In this document: piece after piece, positions 21,480 to 32,149 of the stretch
Position numbering within the stretch: position 1 is the first letter of the stretch
Layout of the letters: each line of letters starts with the position of its first letter
Notes under the pieces: generated by a model
Databases searched by the model: none
The model's input: the letters and a program-made list of their open reading frames with translations, nothing else
Told to the model about the DNA's origin: nothing
NCBI GenBank assembly: GCA_030765055.1
Contig: JAUKNK010000331.1
Location: 124,001-188,000, forward strand
Reading direction: 5' to 3'
Length of the DNA: 64,000 nt
Source: Mantis religiosa
Lineage: Eukaryota; Arthropoda; Insecta; Mantodea; Mantidae
Position numbers and translations under genes: made by a program

Positions 21480-23010
21480 CTGTGAAGCAGCTGGACCAAT
21501 GACAGGCTGCTATGCAGTGGCGTGAGACAAGCCCCACCCACATGAGGAAAGCTCTATATATATGGGGATGGTTGACCAGCACTTTTCATTCAGTTCCTGA
21601 AGGCCATGGAGCTTGGGAGACTTCGTAGACTCTTTGAGCAGCAACTGGGTCGCTCCGGAAGGAAGACTACCAGGAAACAACACAACGCAGATGCAGCTAT
21701 CATCAAAGAAGAGCCAACAGTACCAACACAAGCTACACTGCAGCCACAGGGAAGGTCTACCTCCCTGGAGGAAGCAGGGCAACCACCTCTGGCATACAGT
21801 CAGCCCTCACAACATCGCTTCAGCATTGTAGTTGCTGGTGTACCCCAGGACCTGCTAGCACTTTATGTTCTCACAGCAGTGCAGCAAAAGTGGCCGTCAG
21901 CAATGAGGGCAACCAGGATTCTCTCTGCCCAGGAACCGATGCCACTGGTTCGTGTGGAGCTAGCCAGCCACGCGGAACTGGAAGTTGCCTTGGCAACCGG
22001 TCTGCCCTTATTAGGAGAGTTGCTGTGTACCAAGGTTAGCAGACAGTGCCGCCTAACTCCATGCTGTCACTGTTGTGCCTACAGGCATACAGGGGCTTCT
22101 TGCACAGCGACACTGAAGTGCCATTACTGTGGCGCTCTGAGCCTCACATCATGCTGCACACAGCGTGACCTCCGCCACCGCCGTCATTACTGTACAACCT
22201 GTGCAGGAACCAACCACTTCACCGGACAGGCGCACTGTCCCCTGCATCCAAGTAAGCTAGCACTGCCTGTTTCTCTGCTAACTCCAATACAACCACCAAC
22301 TTCACCATAGACAGTTACAGCTATTGCCACAGATTCTGTGACATGGGATGCCATTCTGGACCTCCATGCAGAAGGTTTGAACATTGGCGCCCTTTTAACT
22401 GCCCTTGAAGAGGCGATGTCCACCATAGTCGCAAAGCTCCAGGAGCTGCAGGAGGGCCTCACCACCGCCGCCTCCACCAGGAGATCATCACCAAGCAGCT
22501 GTGAACACGGCTTGACAGTCTTCAGACCCACCTGCAGACCCTCGACAGCAAGCTGACTACTCCACCACCTCAACAACAAAGCCTAGATGCCAGGAACGGG
22601 TTACCAATCACCAACCAGTGACACATGCTTACTCCACTGACTCAGACTGATTCAAGACAGGACTCTTCAGACATCTGAGGAAGAACCTTCTTACCTAATA
22701 CCTATCCTTAGCTGAAATTCAACCCAACTTTCACCTACACTGCATTAGGGGACAAGTTGAACTCCTAGTCAAGTTATTCTCCCTACTAAAATTCCTACTC
22801 GGATTGCGAGACAGTCCTATCACCTGGAATGCACGGGTGCTTTAGGCGGTACTGAAGCACATTTCTCTTTCAACCCGGTGGAGGTCTTTTAGTTGTGTAG
22901 TGCCCTTGAGGTGAAGCCCAAACACCCCACTGTGCCTTCCAACAAAGTGGGAGTCCATAAATGAATTTTTCCTCCACTCAGGAGGAAAAAAAGGAGCTTG
23001 GAATGGCCTG
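21480..23010 (+). mobile_element. internally deleted R1/Jockey-type non-LTR element
   Basis: A TATA-like stretch (21555-21563) and an initiator-like TTCAGTTC (21589-21596) precede an ORF1. After ORF1 a short ITWNARVL segment (22817-22842) resembles the first residues of an element endonuclease (usually TWNARGL). The sequence then passes directly into what looks like a 3' region. RT and nearly all of the endonuclease are absent. Element boundaries are approximate. Confidence 0.6.
21606..22310 (+). CDS. non-LTR ORF1 (Gag-like) with three zinc knuckles
   Basis: The 234-residue product starts MELGRLRRLFEQQLG. It has a Lys/Gln-rich N-terminal region, then an RRM-like segment (FSIVVAGVPQDLLA, then TRILSAQEPMPLVRVEL and a GLPLLGELL motif). 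Three Cys-His clusters end the protein: CHCCAYRHTGASC, CHYCGALSLTSCC (last His replaced by Ser/Cys) and CTTCAGTNHFTGQAHC. This layout is that of R1/Jockey/LOA-type ORF1 proteins, which bind element RNA. The frame stops at 22310, but a further frame at 22338-22556 (a coiled-coil-like AILDLHAEGL, then LEEAMSTIVAKLQEL) probably belonged to the same protein. The higher GC than the flanks suggests a younger or differently composed insertion. Confidence 0.7.
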   Translation: MELGRLRRLFEQQLGRSGRKTTRKQHNADAAIIKEEPTVPTQATLQPQGRSTSLEEAGQPPLAYSQPSQHRFSIVVAGVPQDLLALYVLTAVQQKWPSAMRATRILSAQEPMPLVRVELASHAELEVALATGLPLLGELLCTKVSRQCRLTPCCHCCAYRHTGASCTATLKCHYCGALSLTSCCTQRDLRHRRHYCTTCAGTNHFTGQAHCPLHPSKLALPVSLLTPIQPPTSP

Positions 23011-23480
23011 AAGCTCGAATTTAGTTACTTTGATACGGTTGATTACCCATGAAGCCTTAATTAATAATGCTTGCTATGAAAGTTTTAAGAGTTAACTATT
23101 TAGGGTATTGGTATAAAGAATAAACTGAACTGTGCACCTTGGATTTACTGTAAAGAGATGGTGACGTTCTTATTATTTCCTCTTAATTTTGTATAATCCT
23201 ATTTGTAATGGTATAAGTTGTGTGAAGCTGAAGTTGATGTACTGAATATTGTTTGAAAATGTGCTCCTTACTATCAAAATAGAACTGTGATACAAGCAAC
23301 AGTGTTGTTTCTATATGTTGCATGTAACTAGGGAAAGTTCATGTGATCTAGTCTTACCTTGATGATTTTAGTGAACAGAAGTCCCCATCCTGTAACAATA
23401 GTTCAAATGAGCAGCTGACTATAGAGTTACTACATAAGAAACAGAAGCTAATAACAATGAAGTAATATAAATATAGTGTG
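23011..23480. other. no recognisable gene
   Basis: AT-rich sequence lacking supported frames or terminal repeats. Confidence 0.4.
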
Positions 23481-24045
23481 ATCCATATACACCTGAACCA
23501 TTTCAATAGGCATAACTTTTGAACCAATAATAGGACACAGGTGCAACTTTGGGAGAATATAATACACAATTGGGAGGTTACATTACACTATTTACATCTC
23601 AGAGAAAATGTTGAAAGTGTCCTCCACCAACATCTATACATGTTGGTACTCGTCTCACCATATTCTCTGAAGTTTTACGGAGAATATCCTGTTACTTATT
23701 TCTGTTCAAATGGATTCCTAGAGAACATCAGTTGTCTGTGGCCTATTCTTGTACACTCTATTTTTTTAGATACCCCCACAAGAAAAAATCCGGTGAGGTT
23801 AGGTCAGGGGATATGGGGTGCCGCAGACCTTTTGAGATTATTCGATTATCAAAGAAACTGGTTACAAGTTCCATGGTGTCATTAGATGTATGGCACGTTG
23901 CTCCATCTTGTTGGAAATAACCTTCTCTCAATTCGATATCATCTCCGTAAAACCAGAGAATATGGTGAGACGAGTGCAAACATGTATAGATGCTGGTGGA
24001 GGACACTTCCAACATTTTCTCTGAGATGTAAATAGTGTAATGTAA
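23481..24045. pseudogene. Tc1/mariner transposase fragments in inverted duplication
   Basis: The minus strand encodes the catalytic segment GYFQQDGATCHTSNDTMEL, ending RHPISPDLTSPDFFLWGYLK (23758-23935). Further down (23575-23690) it encodes a decayed C-terminus related to ENMVRRV-TCIDVGGGHFQHF. The plus strand at 23943-24033 encodes a second copy of that C-terminus (ENMVRRVQTCIDAGGGHFQHFL, then stop). The ~90 bp at 23570-23660 and 23945-24040 are therefore inverted repeats with several mismatches. Two truncated copies, or one rearranged copy, have been joined tail-outward. Confidence 0.75.
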
Positions 24046-24390
24046 TAGATAGAGTCAACATGAAAAATACAATGTCATGGCTGGGATTTGAACCACGGAT
24101 CTCCTGATTTCTGTCCAGTCGCTCTAACACATTGAACTACCATGGTCAACTTGCCAAATTCTCCATTTGACTCATATATTTCCCCGGTAAACCACTAGGG
24201 GCTCTCACATTCGAGATACACTGTTTGTGGCGACTTACTATTGTAAGTACTTGAGACCCAGGCTTCATCATTTAACTCTTATTATTTTAGTTAATTGATG
24301 GAAATTAATCATTTCTTCACACTAGCCGTTAGGCTAAGGTTTCTGATAGATAGTATGAAAAATTCAATGCCACGGCCGGGAAGGTACTTA
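24046..24390 (-). repeat. tRNA-like repeat, head-to-tail minus copies
   Basis: On the minus strand a unit end (24300-24390, with TTAATTTCCATCAATTAACT) runs into a second unit. The second unit has AGTACTTACAATAGTAAGTC, GAGCCCCTAGTGGTTTACCG and the tRNA-like core (A box near 24140, B box GTGGTTCAAATCCC at 24085-24098). It then ends at GTTGACTCTATC. The tandem arrangement shows that units can be joined head to tail as well as head to head. Confidence 0.72.
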
Positions 24391-24959
24391 TCCTCTAATT
24401 TTTCTTTAGACTCCTTAATGGAGTCAATTTTTATGTTAAATACTACTATATCAATTCATTTTTCAGTTGCAATCTGCACTATTTCTCTATCAATATTTGA
24501 TGAATTTACAATAAATCCTGTCAAACTAAAATATACAATTCCAACAATGGGTCACGCAGTGCAGCCAAAATTATTTGTAAGAAAACGGGCACCAAATATG
24601 AATAAAGTGTGCTAGGCACAGTGAGACTATGAGGCCTACCGGTTTTATATGGGACATCTTGTAGAAGAAGAGGAATATGTTTATACTTTTAACTCAGCCA
24701 TTGGCTAATATGGAAAGAAAAAAGGTGGTAATTGTAATATAATTAGAAGTATAAGTGTGTAAAAGACACAAAAAGTTGTCTTACCATCTTCAATGAAAAA
24801 AAAAAAAATGGCGTCGGCGTGAACAGAACGTAATAATGCTTCCGTGAATTTAGTGAAAAACTGTGATTATTCGCTAAGAAATCGAGGTGAAAAGCATGTT
24901 ACAGCATATCAGGAAGAAAGTGACACAAACAAATAGGAGGTAATAAGAAATACAGTTAT

Positions 24960-25930
24960 AGTGAGATAATAAAACAGAAAGATAGTGCAGCAAATGGCGA
25001 CGATGCAGGAAGAGAACGTGATACGATAGTGTCGCTTCAAAAGGTTATTGAAATAATGAAGAAGGACTTGAATCATGCACTCTGTGAAATTGACAGATTG
25101 AAAGATGAAAACATCAAACTGGAAAGAAGGATAAATAACGGCAATAAACAGCGTGAATTCTACACAAAATGGAACACTGTTCCTGGACAAAAGTGGCGTG
25201 TGCCTTGCAGAAAGCACAATACTTATCAACAAGAAGATACCTTCAACAGCTATAACAGATTCATGCTTTTGGCAAATTCTGAATCCAAAAAAGGTTTCGA
25301 TTGTGATGTTCAACTCGGCAAATACGGTGAACGCAGGTAAGAAACGGATCCGAAATCGTGTACTATTGCTAACGAATAGTCACGGATGAGGACTTGAGAG
25401 AAAATAAATCATATGGGACAAAATACGACAATGGCAAATGCTATCGTGAAACCAGGTGCAAATATTAACAAGGTTTGCAGGAACATGGAGATGAAATGTT
25501 CAGATTTTACGAAGAACAACTGTGTAGTACTCATCGCTGGCACAAATTACGTAGGCAACGGTGAACCTGAGAATGTTATTCCAAAACTAGAATGCACGGT
25601 AAACGAGTTACAAAACACCAATTTGATCATTGTCAAACTACCTACAAGATACAACCTACACTCAAATTCCTGGGTAAACAAGAAAATCTGTTCTATAAAC
25701 TTACACATCACGGATATGTGTAAAAAATATGACCATGTGAAGCTAATCAACACCAACATAAGGCAGGAACTCCACACAAGACACGGGATGCATCTGAATA
25801 AACTGGGGAAGAGGATACTCAGTGAAAAACTAGTGAAAGTGATTTCAATTTGTGTGAACAACAAACCAAGTGGTGAAACAGAACAATCTGAGGCAAATAG
25901 AGTAAATTTATTATGTGGTTTAAAAAGCTA
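24960..25930 (+). pseudogene. CR1-like ORF1 with coiled coil and SGNH esterase domain
   Basis: The first part encodes a coiled coil (DTIVSLQKVIEIMKKDLNHA, then CEIDRLKDENIKLERRI). After frameshifts the product shows the blocks of an SGNH/GDSL-type esterase: LLLTNSHG (Ser block) at 25360-25385, VKPGANINKV, the Asn block VVLIAGTNYVG at 25520-25555, and the His block RHGMHLNKLGKRILSEKL at 25781-25834. CR1-clade ORF1 proteins are known to carry such an esterase. The last 172 residues (25413-25931) are in one frame. No start codon survives in the frame of the coiled coil. Confidence 0.75.
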
Positions 25931-27192
25931 GGCATCTTTTCAGCAGTAAAGCATGAGGGAATGAGAAGAAATACAAAACACAGTGCAGGCATTCATAAGG
26001 AAAAGGGTAAAAAATATCAAAATGCTCAAAAATCTTCTAAAAATCAGTTGACAGAGTTAAAAATATTACATCATAATGTCCAGTCTCTGTCTAATAAAAT
26101 CAGTGAGCAAGAAATTATCTTCAAGGAAAGATCAGATATGCATGTGCTATGTTTTTCAGAAAATTGGCTGAAAGAAAACCATACTTTAAATACTAAGCTT
26201 ACCAAGTTCAATCTAGCTGCACATTATTGTAGAGAAACATATAATCATGGTGGAAGTTGTATATATGTAAAAGATGGCATTAAATTTAGTATGATATGCA
26301 CATCCGGTATGTCGCATGAAAAAGATATAGAAATCTCTGCAGTCGAACTCATTGAATATAACCTTATTGTAGCTTGTATATACAGATCTCCTAATGGTAA
26401 CTGAAATATTTTTCTGAACAAGCTAGAAAAGGTTCTTCATAAATGTAAACATTTAAGCAAAACACTCATTGTCTGTGGAGACTTCAATATTGATTTTGCT
26501 AAAATCTTAAAACAAAAGAATGACTTAATTGATTTGGTAGCTACATTTAACTTAAAACCTTTAGTAAATTTCCCAACCAGAAATACAAAATTCTGTGCAA
26601 CCATAGTTGACCAAATTTTTACTAACGCTAGTCAGTCGTACAAAAGTCACCCACTGAATATGGGTTACAGTGTTCATAATGCTCAGTTAATATCAATAAA
26701 TATGGAAAACAGTATAAATCCAAACCTTAGAAAAACAAAATTTACCAGACTTTTCAACGATTCAAATATAGACTATTTCGTGCATCTACTAAAAAGCGAA
26801 ATGTGGCATGAAGTGTATGATACATCTGATACTAATGAAAAATTCAAAACTTTTCAAAAAATATTTAGGCATTATTTTGATATAGCTTTCCCACTTGTAC
26901 AAATAAAAGAATCATTCTCAGGAAAATCAAATTTGTGGATTACATCTTGCACGCACAAACGAAAATTATATGAAATTCTGCAAACAGTGACTGTCACTCC
27001 ACAATTCAGTGATTATGTTAAGAAATATAAAGCCACATTGAATAAAGTTATAAAACAAGCAAAAAAGATGGCAGACGATAAATTCATCAAAAGTGCCCAG
27101 AACAAAATGAAAGCCTCATGGAAAGTAATACACAATGAAATAAAGCCCAATAAGAATGTAGATAATTTAGTACTGCAGAAGCATTCAAAATG
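25913..27192 (+). pseudogene. CR1-like ORF2: AP endonuclease and linker
   Basis: The endonuclease begins around 26055 with LKILHHNVQSLSNKISEQE. It continues with MHVLCFSENWLKENH (catalytic Glu block), GGSCIYVKDGI and LIVACIYRSPNGN. A TGA at 26402 breaks the frame. It resumes with LIVCGDFNIDF (Asp/Asn block), then ATIVDQIFTN and the linker toward the RT. The final SDH-type block is altered (YSVHNAQ), so activity is unlikely even without the stop codons. Confidence 0.78.
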
Positions 27193-27389
27193 AATAACAA
27201 ACCCAAAGTTAATAGCAGAGACTTTTAACGATCACTTCATAAATCTTGCTGAAAATATTGTTTCACAAAAGAACTCCACAATGGGTACTTCAGTAAAAAC
27301 AAATAGAGCAAATATATCTGAAACAACAATGTTCTTGTGCCCTACTGATTTCAAGGAAATCGTTTCAGAAATATCCAAATTTAAATCTT

Positions 27390-27972
27390 AGTACTCTTCA
27401 GGTATTGATAACGTTCCTGATTTTTTGCTAAAGAAATGTTCTATTCTTATTGCACACCCGTTAGCAGATGTATGCAATAGCTCACTTGAACATGCAGTGT
27501 TTCCAGAAGCTCTAAAAACTGCTAAAGTAAAGCCACTATACAAAAAAGGAGATAAAACCAATTTCCTAAATTACAGGCCAATTTCACTCTTATCCAGCTT
27601 CTCTAAAGTACTGGAAAAGATATTCTATAAAAGACTTATAGCATTTATAGAGATTAATGATTTAATATCTAAAACTCAGCATGGGTTTTGTAAACAAAAA
27701 TCAACAGAAACTGCACTTTTTGATTTTGTAAACAGTGTAATAAATACTTTGGATAACAAAGACAAAATACTAGGCGCATTTTTCGACCTAACTAAAGCAT
27801 CCAATGTACTAAACCACAATTTACTATTCCAAAAATTAGAACATATGGGTATTAGAGGGCATGCATTGGAATGGATCGAATCATATCTAAAGGACAGGAA
27901 GCAAATAGTAGAAATTTCACATACAGAAAAAGATTGCATTAAAGAATACCGATCAGACACAAAATATATTAA
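27390..27972 (+). pseudogene. CR1-like ORF2: RT fingers and palm, first part
   Basis: YSSGIDNVPDFLLKK leads into AKVKPLYKKGDKTNFLNYRP, ISLLSSFSKVLEK and QHGFCKQKSTETALFDF. The motif A block is AFFDLTKASNVLNH, where the usual second Asp of FDxxKAFD is Asn. The frame is cut at a TTAA by the piggyBac-like element. It rejoins at 29340 with FGVPQGSILGPILFLLF. Confidence 0.85.
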
Positions 27973-29339
27973 CCCTTTCACCGATATGAACGTCATATGA
28001 TGTCCAAGTTAAAATGCCCCAAACCGATATGGACGTGTATAGACGTCTTGCGCATACATGCATTTAATGCTCATTTAACGCCAATTATTTTAATCTTACT
28101 ATTTTACAGTAAATTTAGATTAGTTCTATAAGGAATGTAAACGTACCCTTAAGGGTTTCTTTTTGAATTGTACACCTCCAAACCTGGATAAACATCCAAG
28201 GGCACATCTGCAGATTCACACCAAATAATATTGGTTTCATGCAAACTTCTTTTTCGCAACACACTACACATTTTCGAAATGGTTACAACTTTTTTTTGGT
28301 TGTGGGTGGTATACTTTTAGGAAAGTTTTTCTCTCAAGTATGAGGGGTGATGTCGTGGTGAATTTCTTACCCCCTAGTATAAAGAGGCCTCTGAGTATTA
28401 TAATACTCAATTAGGTTAAGAGCTCTTTATACGCGCAAGTACAGGTAGATGAATGTCTTGCATGAATTTACAGCTCTGAAAATTACTAAACAACTGTGCA
28501 TAGTTACATCCAGTGGTATATAGTAATAGCTGATCAGCATCACCCATATTTGACCCGCCATTTCCCCAAACAATGGAGTAGCTAACATGCCATCTGTAGA
28601 CCAGCACACGTCACTGCTACGTATGTCCTAAAGATCTCCTTCATAATCGTACAACAAATCTTCCAGATTTTCTACATTAATATCAGAAGCCTGTTCACAT
28701 CATACCCAAGCTAATTTATTTGCTACATTATGGGGATAAGCCATGGTTAACATTGAAATTTAACAATTTCAAATGTGCCACTGATTTAGCTCTTGATAGC
28801 TATAAGAAATCAGTCTGAACACAGAGTATAAATAACTAAAATACAGAGCGAAAACCGCTGCATAAGGCTACCAGAAACCTTGGTTGAGAAACACTGTAAT
28901 AACAGATGCTGACAGAGAGTTTCCTTTGCAGTGTGTGAGTGTGTAACAATATATTCTCGTATGATTATCACTTGGTATACCATAAACTAAACTAAACTTG
29001 AACCGGAGAAGTCGCTTGCGTAGCTATACATATATACATTCATATACATATATGATTCAAATGTTAGGCGTGTTCGGCGCAAAGAATGGCTTTTGCTACA
29101 GTGAAACCAAAGTGAAACAAAGTAGTGAAATTTCAACGATTTATTAATGTAGGTTTATACTGCCTTTAATGAGTTTTAAACCAGTTTTTGTTTCGTTTAA
29201 ATAACTTAATAAATACAGAATATACGGAATTGTATTTATGATGCATTTTTACAGCATTTAACAATTTAAATGTCCTGTTCTGTTTATTGGGTATCCGTTT
29301 CCGGCCCCTGAAGGGTTTAAATGGCCATCGGCGAAGCGG
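27973..29339. mobile_element. piggyBac-like element, 1.37 kb, TTAA duplication
   Basis: TTAA occurs at both edges (27969-27972 and 29340-29343), and removing the insert plus one TTAA joins the two RT halves in frame. The ends are imperfect inverted repeats: CCCTTTCACCGATATG on the left against CCGCTTCGCCGATGGC read inward from the right. The left end repeats CCGATATG-ACGT twice (27980 and 28024). A broken minus-strand frame with CWSTDGMLATPLFGEMAGQ (28416-28745) might be a relic of coding sequence, but I do not recognise a transposase. Assignment rests on the TTAA duplication and the CCC ends. Confidence 0.7.
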
Positions 29340-30088
29340 TTAAGTTTGGTGTACCACAAGGTTCTATTTTGGGTCCCATTCTTTTCTTATTGTTTGTAAA
29401 TGATTTACAGTCAAATATTACAGCTAAAACAATAGTTCAATATGCTGACAACACAAATATATTAATTGAAAGCAATGCACTTGAAGAGCTACAAATCTCA
29501 TCAAGCAGAATGTTCAGTAATATTTCTAAATGGTTCAGCAATTATAATTTAATTGTAAACTTGGATAACACACATGTAATTCATTTTCAGTTTTCTCAGA
29601 ATAAGTCTCCTGTACAATCACATTTAATATGTAATAATAAAGTAATTAAGAATGTAAATACAACTAAATTTCTTGGTCTTTGGATACAGAGTAACCTAAA
29701 GTGGGAGACACATGTTGATCATTTAATTAAAAAAAAAAAGAGTACAATTTCTTATAATTTCAGACAACTGGTACACATAGTGAACATAAAAACTCTCAGA
29801 AGTGTGTATTTTGCGTGTACTCACTCCATTTTAAAATATGGCATAACATTAACTCACCACACTGTAAATCATTATTCATAATGCAAAAACGGATTCTAAG
29901 AATACTTGGAGGAGCTAAATCAACATCTACCTGCAGACATTATTTAAAAAATTTAAAATCTTACCTCTCCCATATATTTTCATTTTTGAAATTTTAAAAT
30001 TTACAAAGACAAATTTAATGAAACGAAATTGCCACTGTAACTTCAATGACACAGTTCATAATTATAATACTAGACAGAGAATGGATAT
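29340..30088 (+). pseudogene. CR1-like ORF2: RT palm to C-terminus
   Basis: FGVPQGSILGPILFLLFVND is followed by IVQYADNTNILIE, where the catalytic YADD is YADN. Then come WFSNYNLIVNLDNTHVIHF, TTKFLGLWIQSNLKWETHV and the thumb. A stop at 29879 interrupts the frame. The reading then continues through QKRILRILGG to HNYNTRQRMDI, where the Gypsy element interrupts at the ATAT target. Confidence 0.85.
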
Positions 30089-30589
30089 TGTCAGCCAAAC
30101 GTCGGAACTCCCGATAGAACCGGCCGGCAGCAGGTCCAGACGGGAAGCATTCAGGCAACACCTACCCATTTATCTCGTGTCAATAACTGAAGGGATGATT
30201 AGGACAGTGGCACGAGCCCTGTACCATCTCTTTCCCTTTCCACCAGACGTCTGGAAACCTCGGGATAATTGTGCGCACCACGAACTTTCCAGATACGGCG
30301 ATCTTTCCTATATAAGCCCTGCAGTTGGCGAGTTAGTTCAGTTCTTGGCGAGCAGCCGTGAGGAGCGCTGAGTGAGTGGATGGACTGGAAGATGGTGTAC
30401 ATGTATCAGAGGAGTTTTACGTAACTGTGAGCGTGCAACGGACCTGTGATGGACGAACTGGTGGATTGTAATTGTGTGTGCTAAGTAATTTTATGTAATC
30501 GGCAAGTGTTTCAACTGTAATTTGGTGGAAATAAAGAACATTTTGAGTTTGTGCAATTGGACTTTTAATTTCACGAACCCACAGTCACA
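30089..30589 (+). repeat. 5' LTR
   Basis: Starts TGTCAGCC and ends GTCACA. It contains a TATA-like TATATAAG at 30309-30316 with an initiator-like TTAGTTCAGTTC about 25 bases on, and an AATAAA signal near 30529. Confidence 0.92.
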
Positions 30590-30591
30590 AC

Positions 30592-30609
30592 TGGTGTCAG
30601 AAGTGGGAT
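30592..30609 (+). other. primer-binding site
   Basis: TGGTGTCAGAAGTGGGAT lies two bases after the LTR. It resembles the complement of a tRNA-Leu 3' end including CCA. The tRNA identity is inferred from memory of the consensus, not searched. Confidence 0.65.
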
Positions 30610-30616
30610 AACGGCC

Positions 30617-32100
30617 ATGGAATCAGCATTGGACAAGATTTTGGAGAAGATGATGGAGATGAAGGCCGAAGTGACCTCGGAAATGAAGACGGCAAATGAC
30701 AGCATCACCGAGAAAATGGAAAAGCAGCTGGAGACGGCGAATAGCAACTTGGCCGAGAAGATGTAAGAATTAACAACGAAGACGGAGGCGGCAAATAACA
30801 ACCTGGCCGCAAAGCTGGAAGAAATGAAGACGGCCAACGATAACCTCACGGAGAAGATGGAAGAAATGAAGGTTGCGAACCAGGCCCTCGTCGCCAAATT
30901 TGAGGAACAGTTGGCCGGCATGAAGGCGGACGTCACGGGGCTCGGCAAGCTGATCGCCCAAGTGGACGAGCGCGTCGAAGACCTGGCAAACCGCGTTAAT
31001 TTGCTGGAAGGAAAGGCCGACAGCAGCATCGAGTCCCTGAACGCCATGGTGGAGGACGTCGTCGGCAAGAAGTTAGAGGACTTGAAGGCCGACGCGCCGG
31101 GACGCGACACAACATCTGCGCGCGTCAAAACACCTAAATACGACAGTGCGACAACTTTCGAAGTCTTCCGTCGCCAGTTCGACGCAGTGGCCAAGCACAA
31201 CAAATGGTCACCAGAGGAAGAGGCCACGCAGTTAATAGCCAGCCTCCAGGGACGGGCCGCGGAAGTCCTGAACGCGGTACAGACATCCAAGGACATCTGG
31301 GAGAACCTGGAGAATCGTTTTGGAAACCACCGCTTAGCCGCAGCGTACCGCAGCCAGCTAAAGGCAAGGTCACAGCAGCCAGGGGAGACGCTGCAGGAGT
31401 TCGCCCTGGCAGTTGAACAGCTGGCTAGCAAGGTCCTAGCCGACCTCCCGCCAGAGTTCGTATCCCGGGAAGCTGCCTACACATTCGTTGACGGGGTACG
31501 AAACACGGAGATTCGTCAGCGCCTAATGCTCGGCGATTATAAAACCATCCACGAGGCGCTAACGGCAGCATTAAGGATGGAGGCAGCCAAGTTGACAGCT
31601 ATCCCGACGTCGAGAACGAGGAGCGTCAGCTACGCCGGAGAGAGAAGACCAGCTGAGGGACGCCGGCGAAGACCTAGTGGCCTGTGTTGGGGATGTGGAC
31701 AGCCGGGACACCTGGAGAGAGACTTCCCGCACCAGGGAGAGCAGCCGGAAGAACGAGTAAGGGCCGTCGTGGAGAGGGGCACGTCGGCGCCATCACCACC
31801 ATCCCCTCGAGTTACACTGCGCGCCGTCAGCCGGCGTATGGATGACAGCCTCATCGCGGACGGCTGGGTAAGAGGAAAGCCGTGCCGCGTGCTGGTGGAC
31901 ACCGGGGCGGCCGTGACCATCATCAGACCTGACGTGGCGAAGGATTTGCCGACGAGGAAGCCGAGCCCACCATACCAGCTTGTGACGGCATCGGGCGACA
32001 CCTTGCCTGTGCAGAAGGAGGCCCCATTGAAGTTGACCTTGGGACGGAGTGTCGTACGTCTGTGGGTGTTCGTCGCGAAGGTGGCTGAGAAGGTGATTCC
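30617..32100 (+). pseudogene. Gypsy gag and protease
   Basis: Gag starts at the ATG at 30617. It opens with heptad-like repeats of the KMEEMKTAN type (coiled coil), interrupted by TAA at 30764-30766. From 30824 the frame is open through the capsid domain (TFEVFRRQFDAVAKHNKW to EALTAALRMEAAK). A zinc knuckle reads CWGCGQPGHLERDF, where the last Cys is Phe. The protease motif LVDTGAAVTIIRP lies at about 31890-31930. The frame shifts between about 32080 and 32230, before the RT. The tail of this frame to 32623 is out of register and not a real product. Confidence 0.88.
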
Positions 32101-32149
32101 TGGGACTGGATGCCCTCAGGAGCCAGGAGGCGACGGTCGACGTCGGCAG

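Larger units (their letters stand above)
24790..30088 (+). mobile_element. CR1-like non-LTR retrotransposon, 5' and central part
   Basis: This segment carries an esterase-type ORF1, an AP endonuclease and an RT. It is interrupted by a piggyBac-like element (27973-29339) and cut near its end by a Gypsy element (30089-34296). It resumes at 34297 and finishes near 34700 with a (TCTA)-type 3' repeat. Stop codons in ORF1 and ORF2 show that it is an old, inactive copy. Confidence 0.85.
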
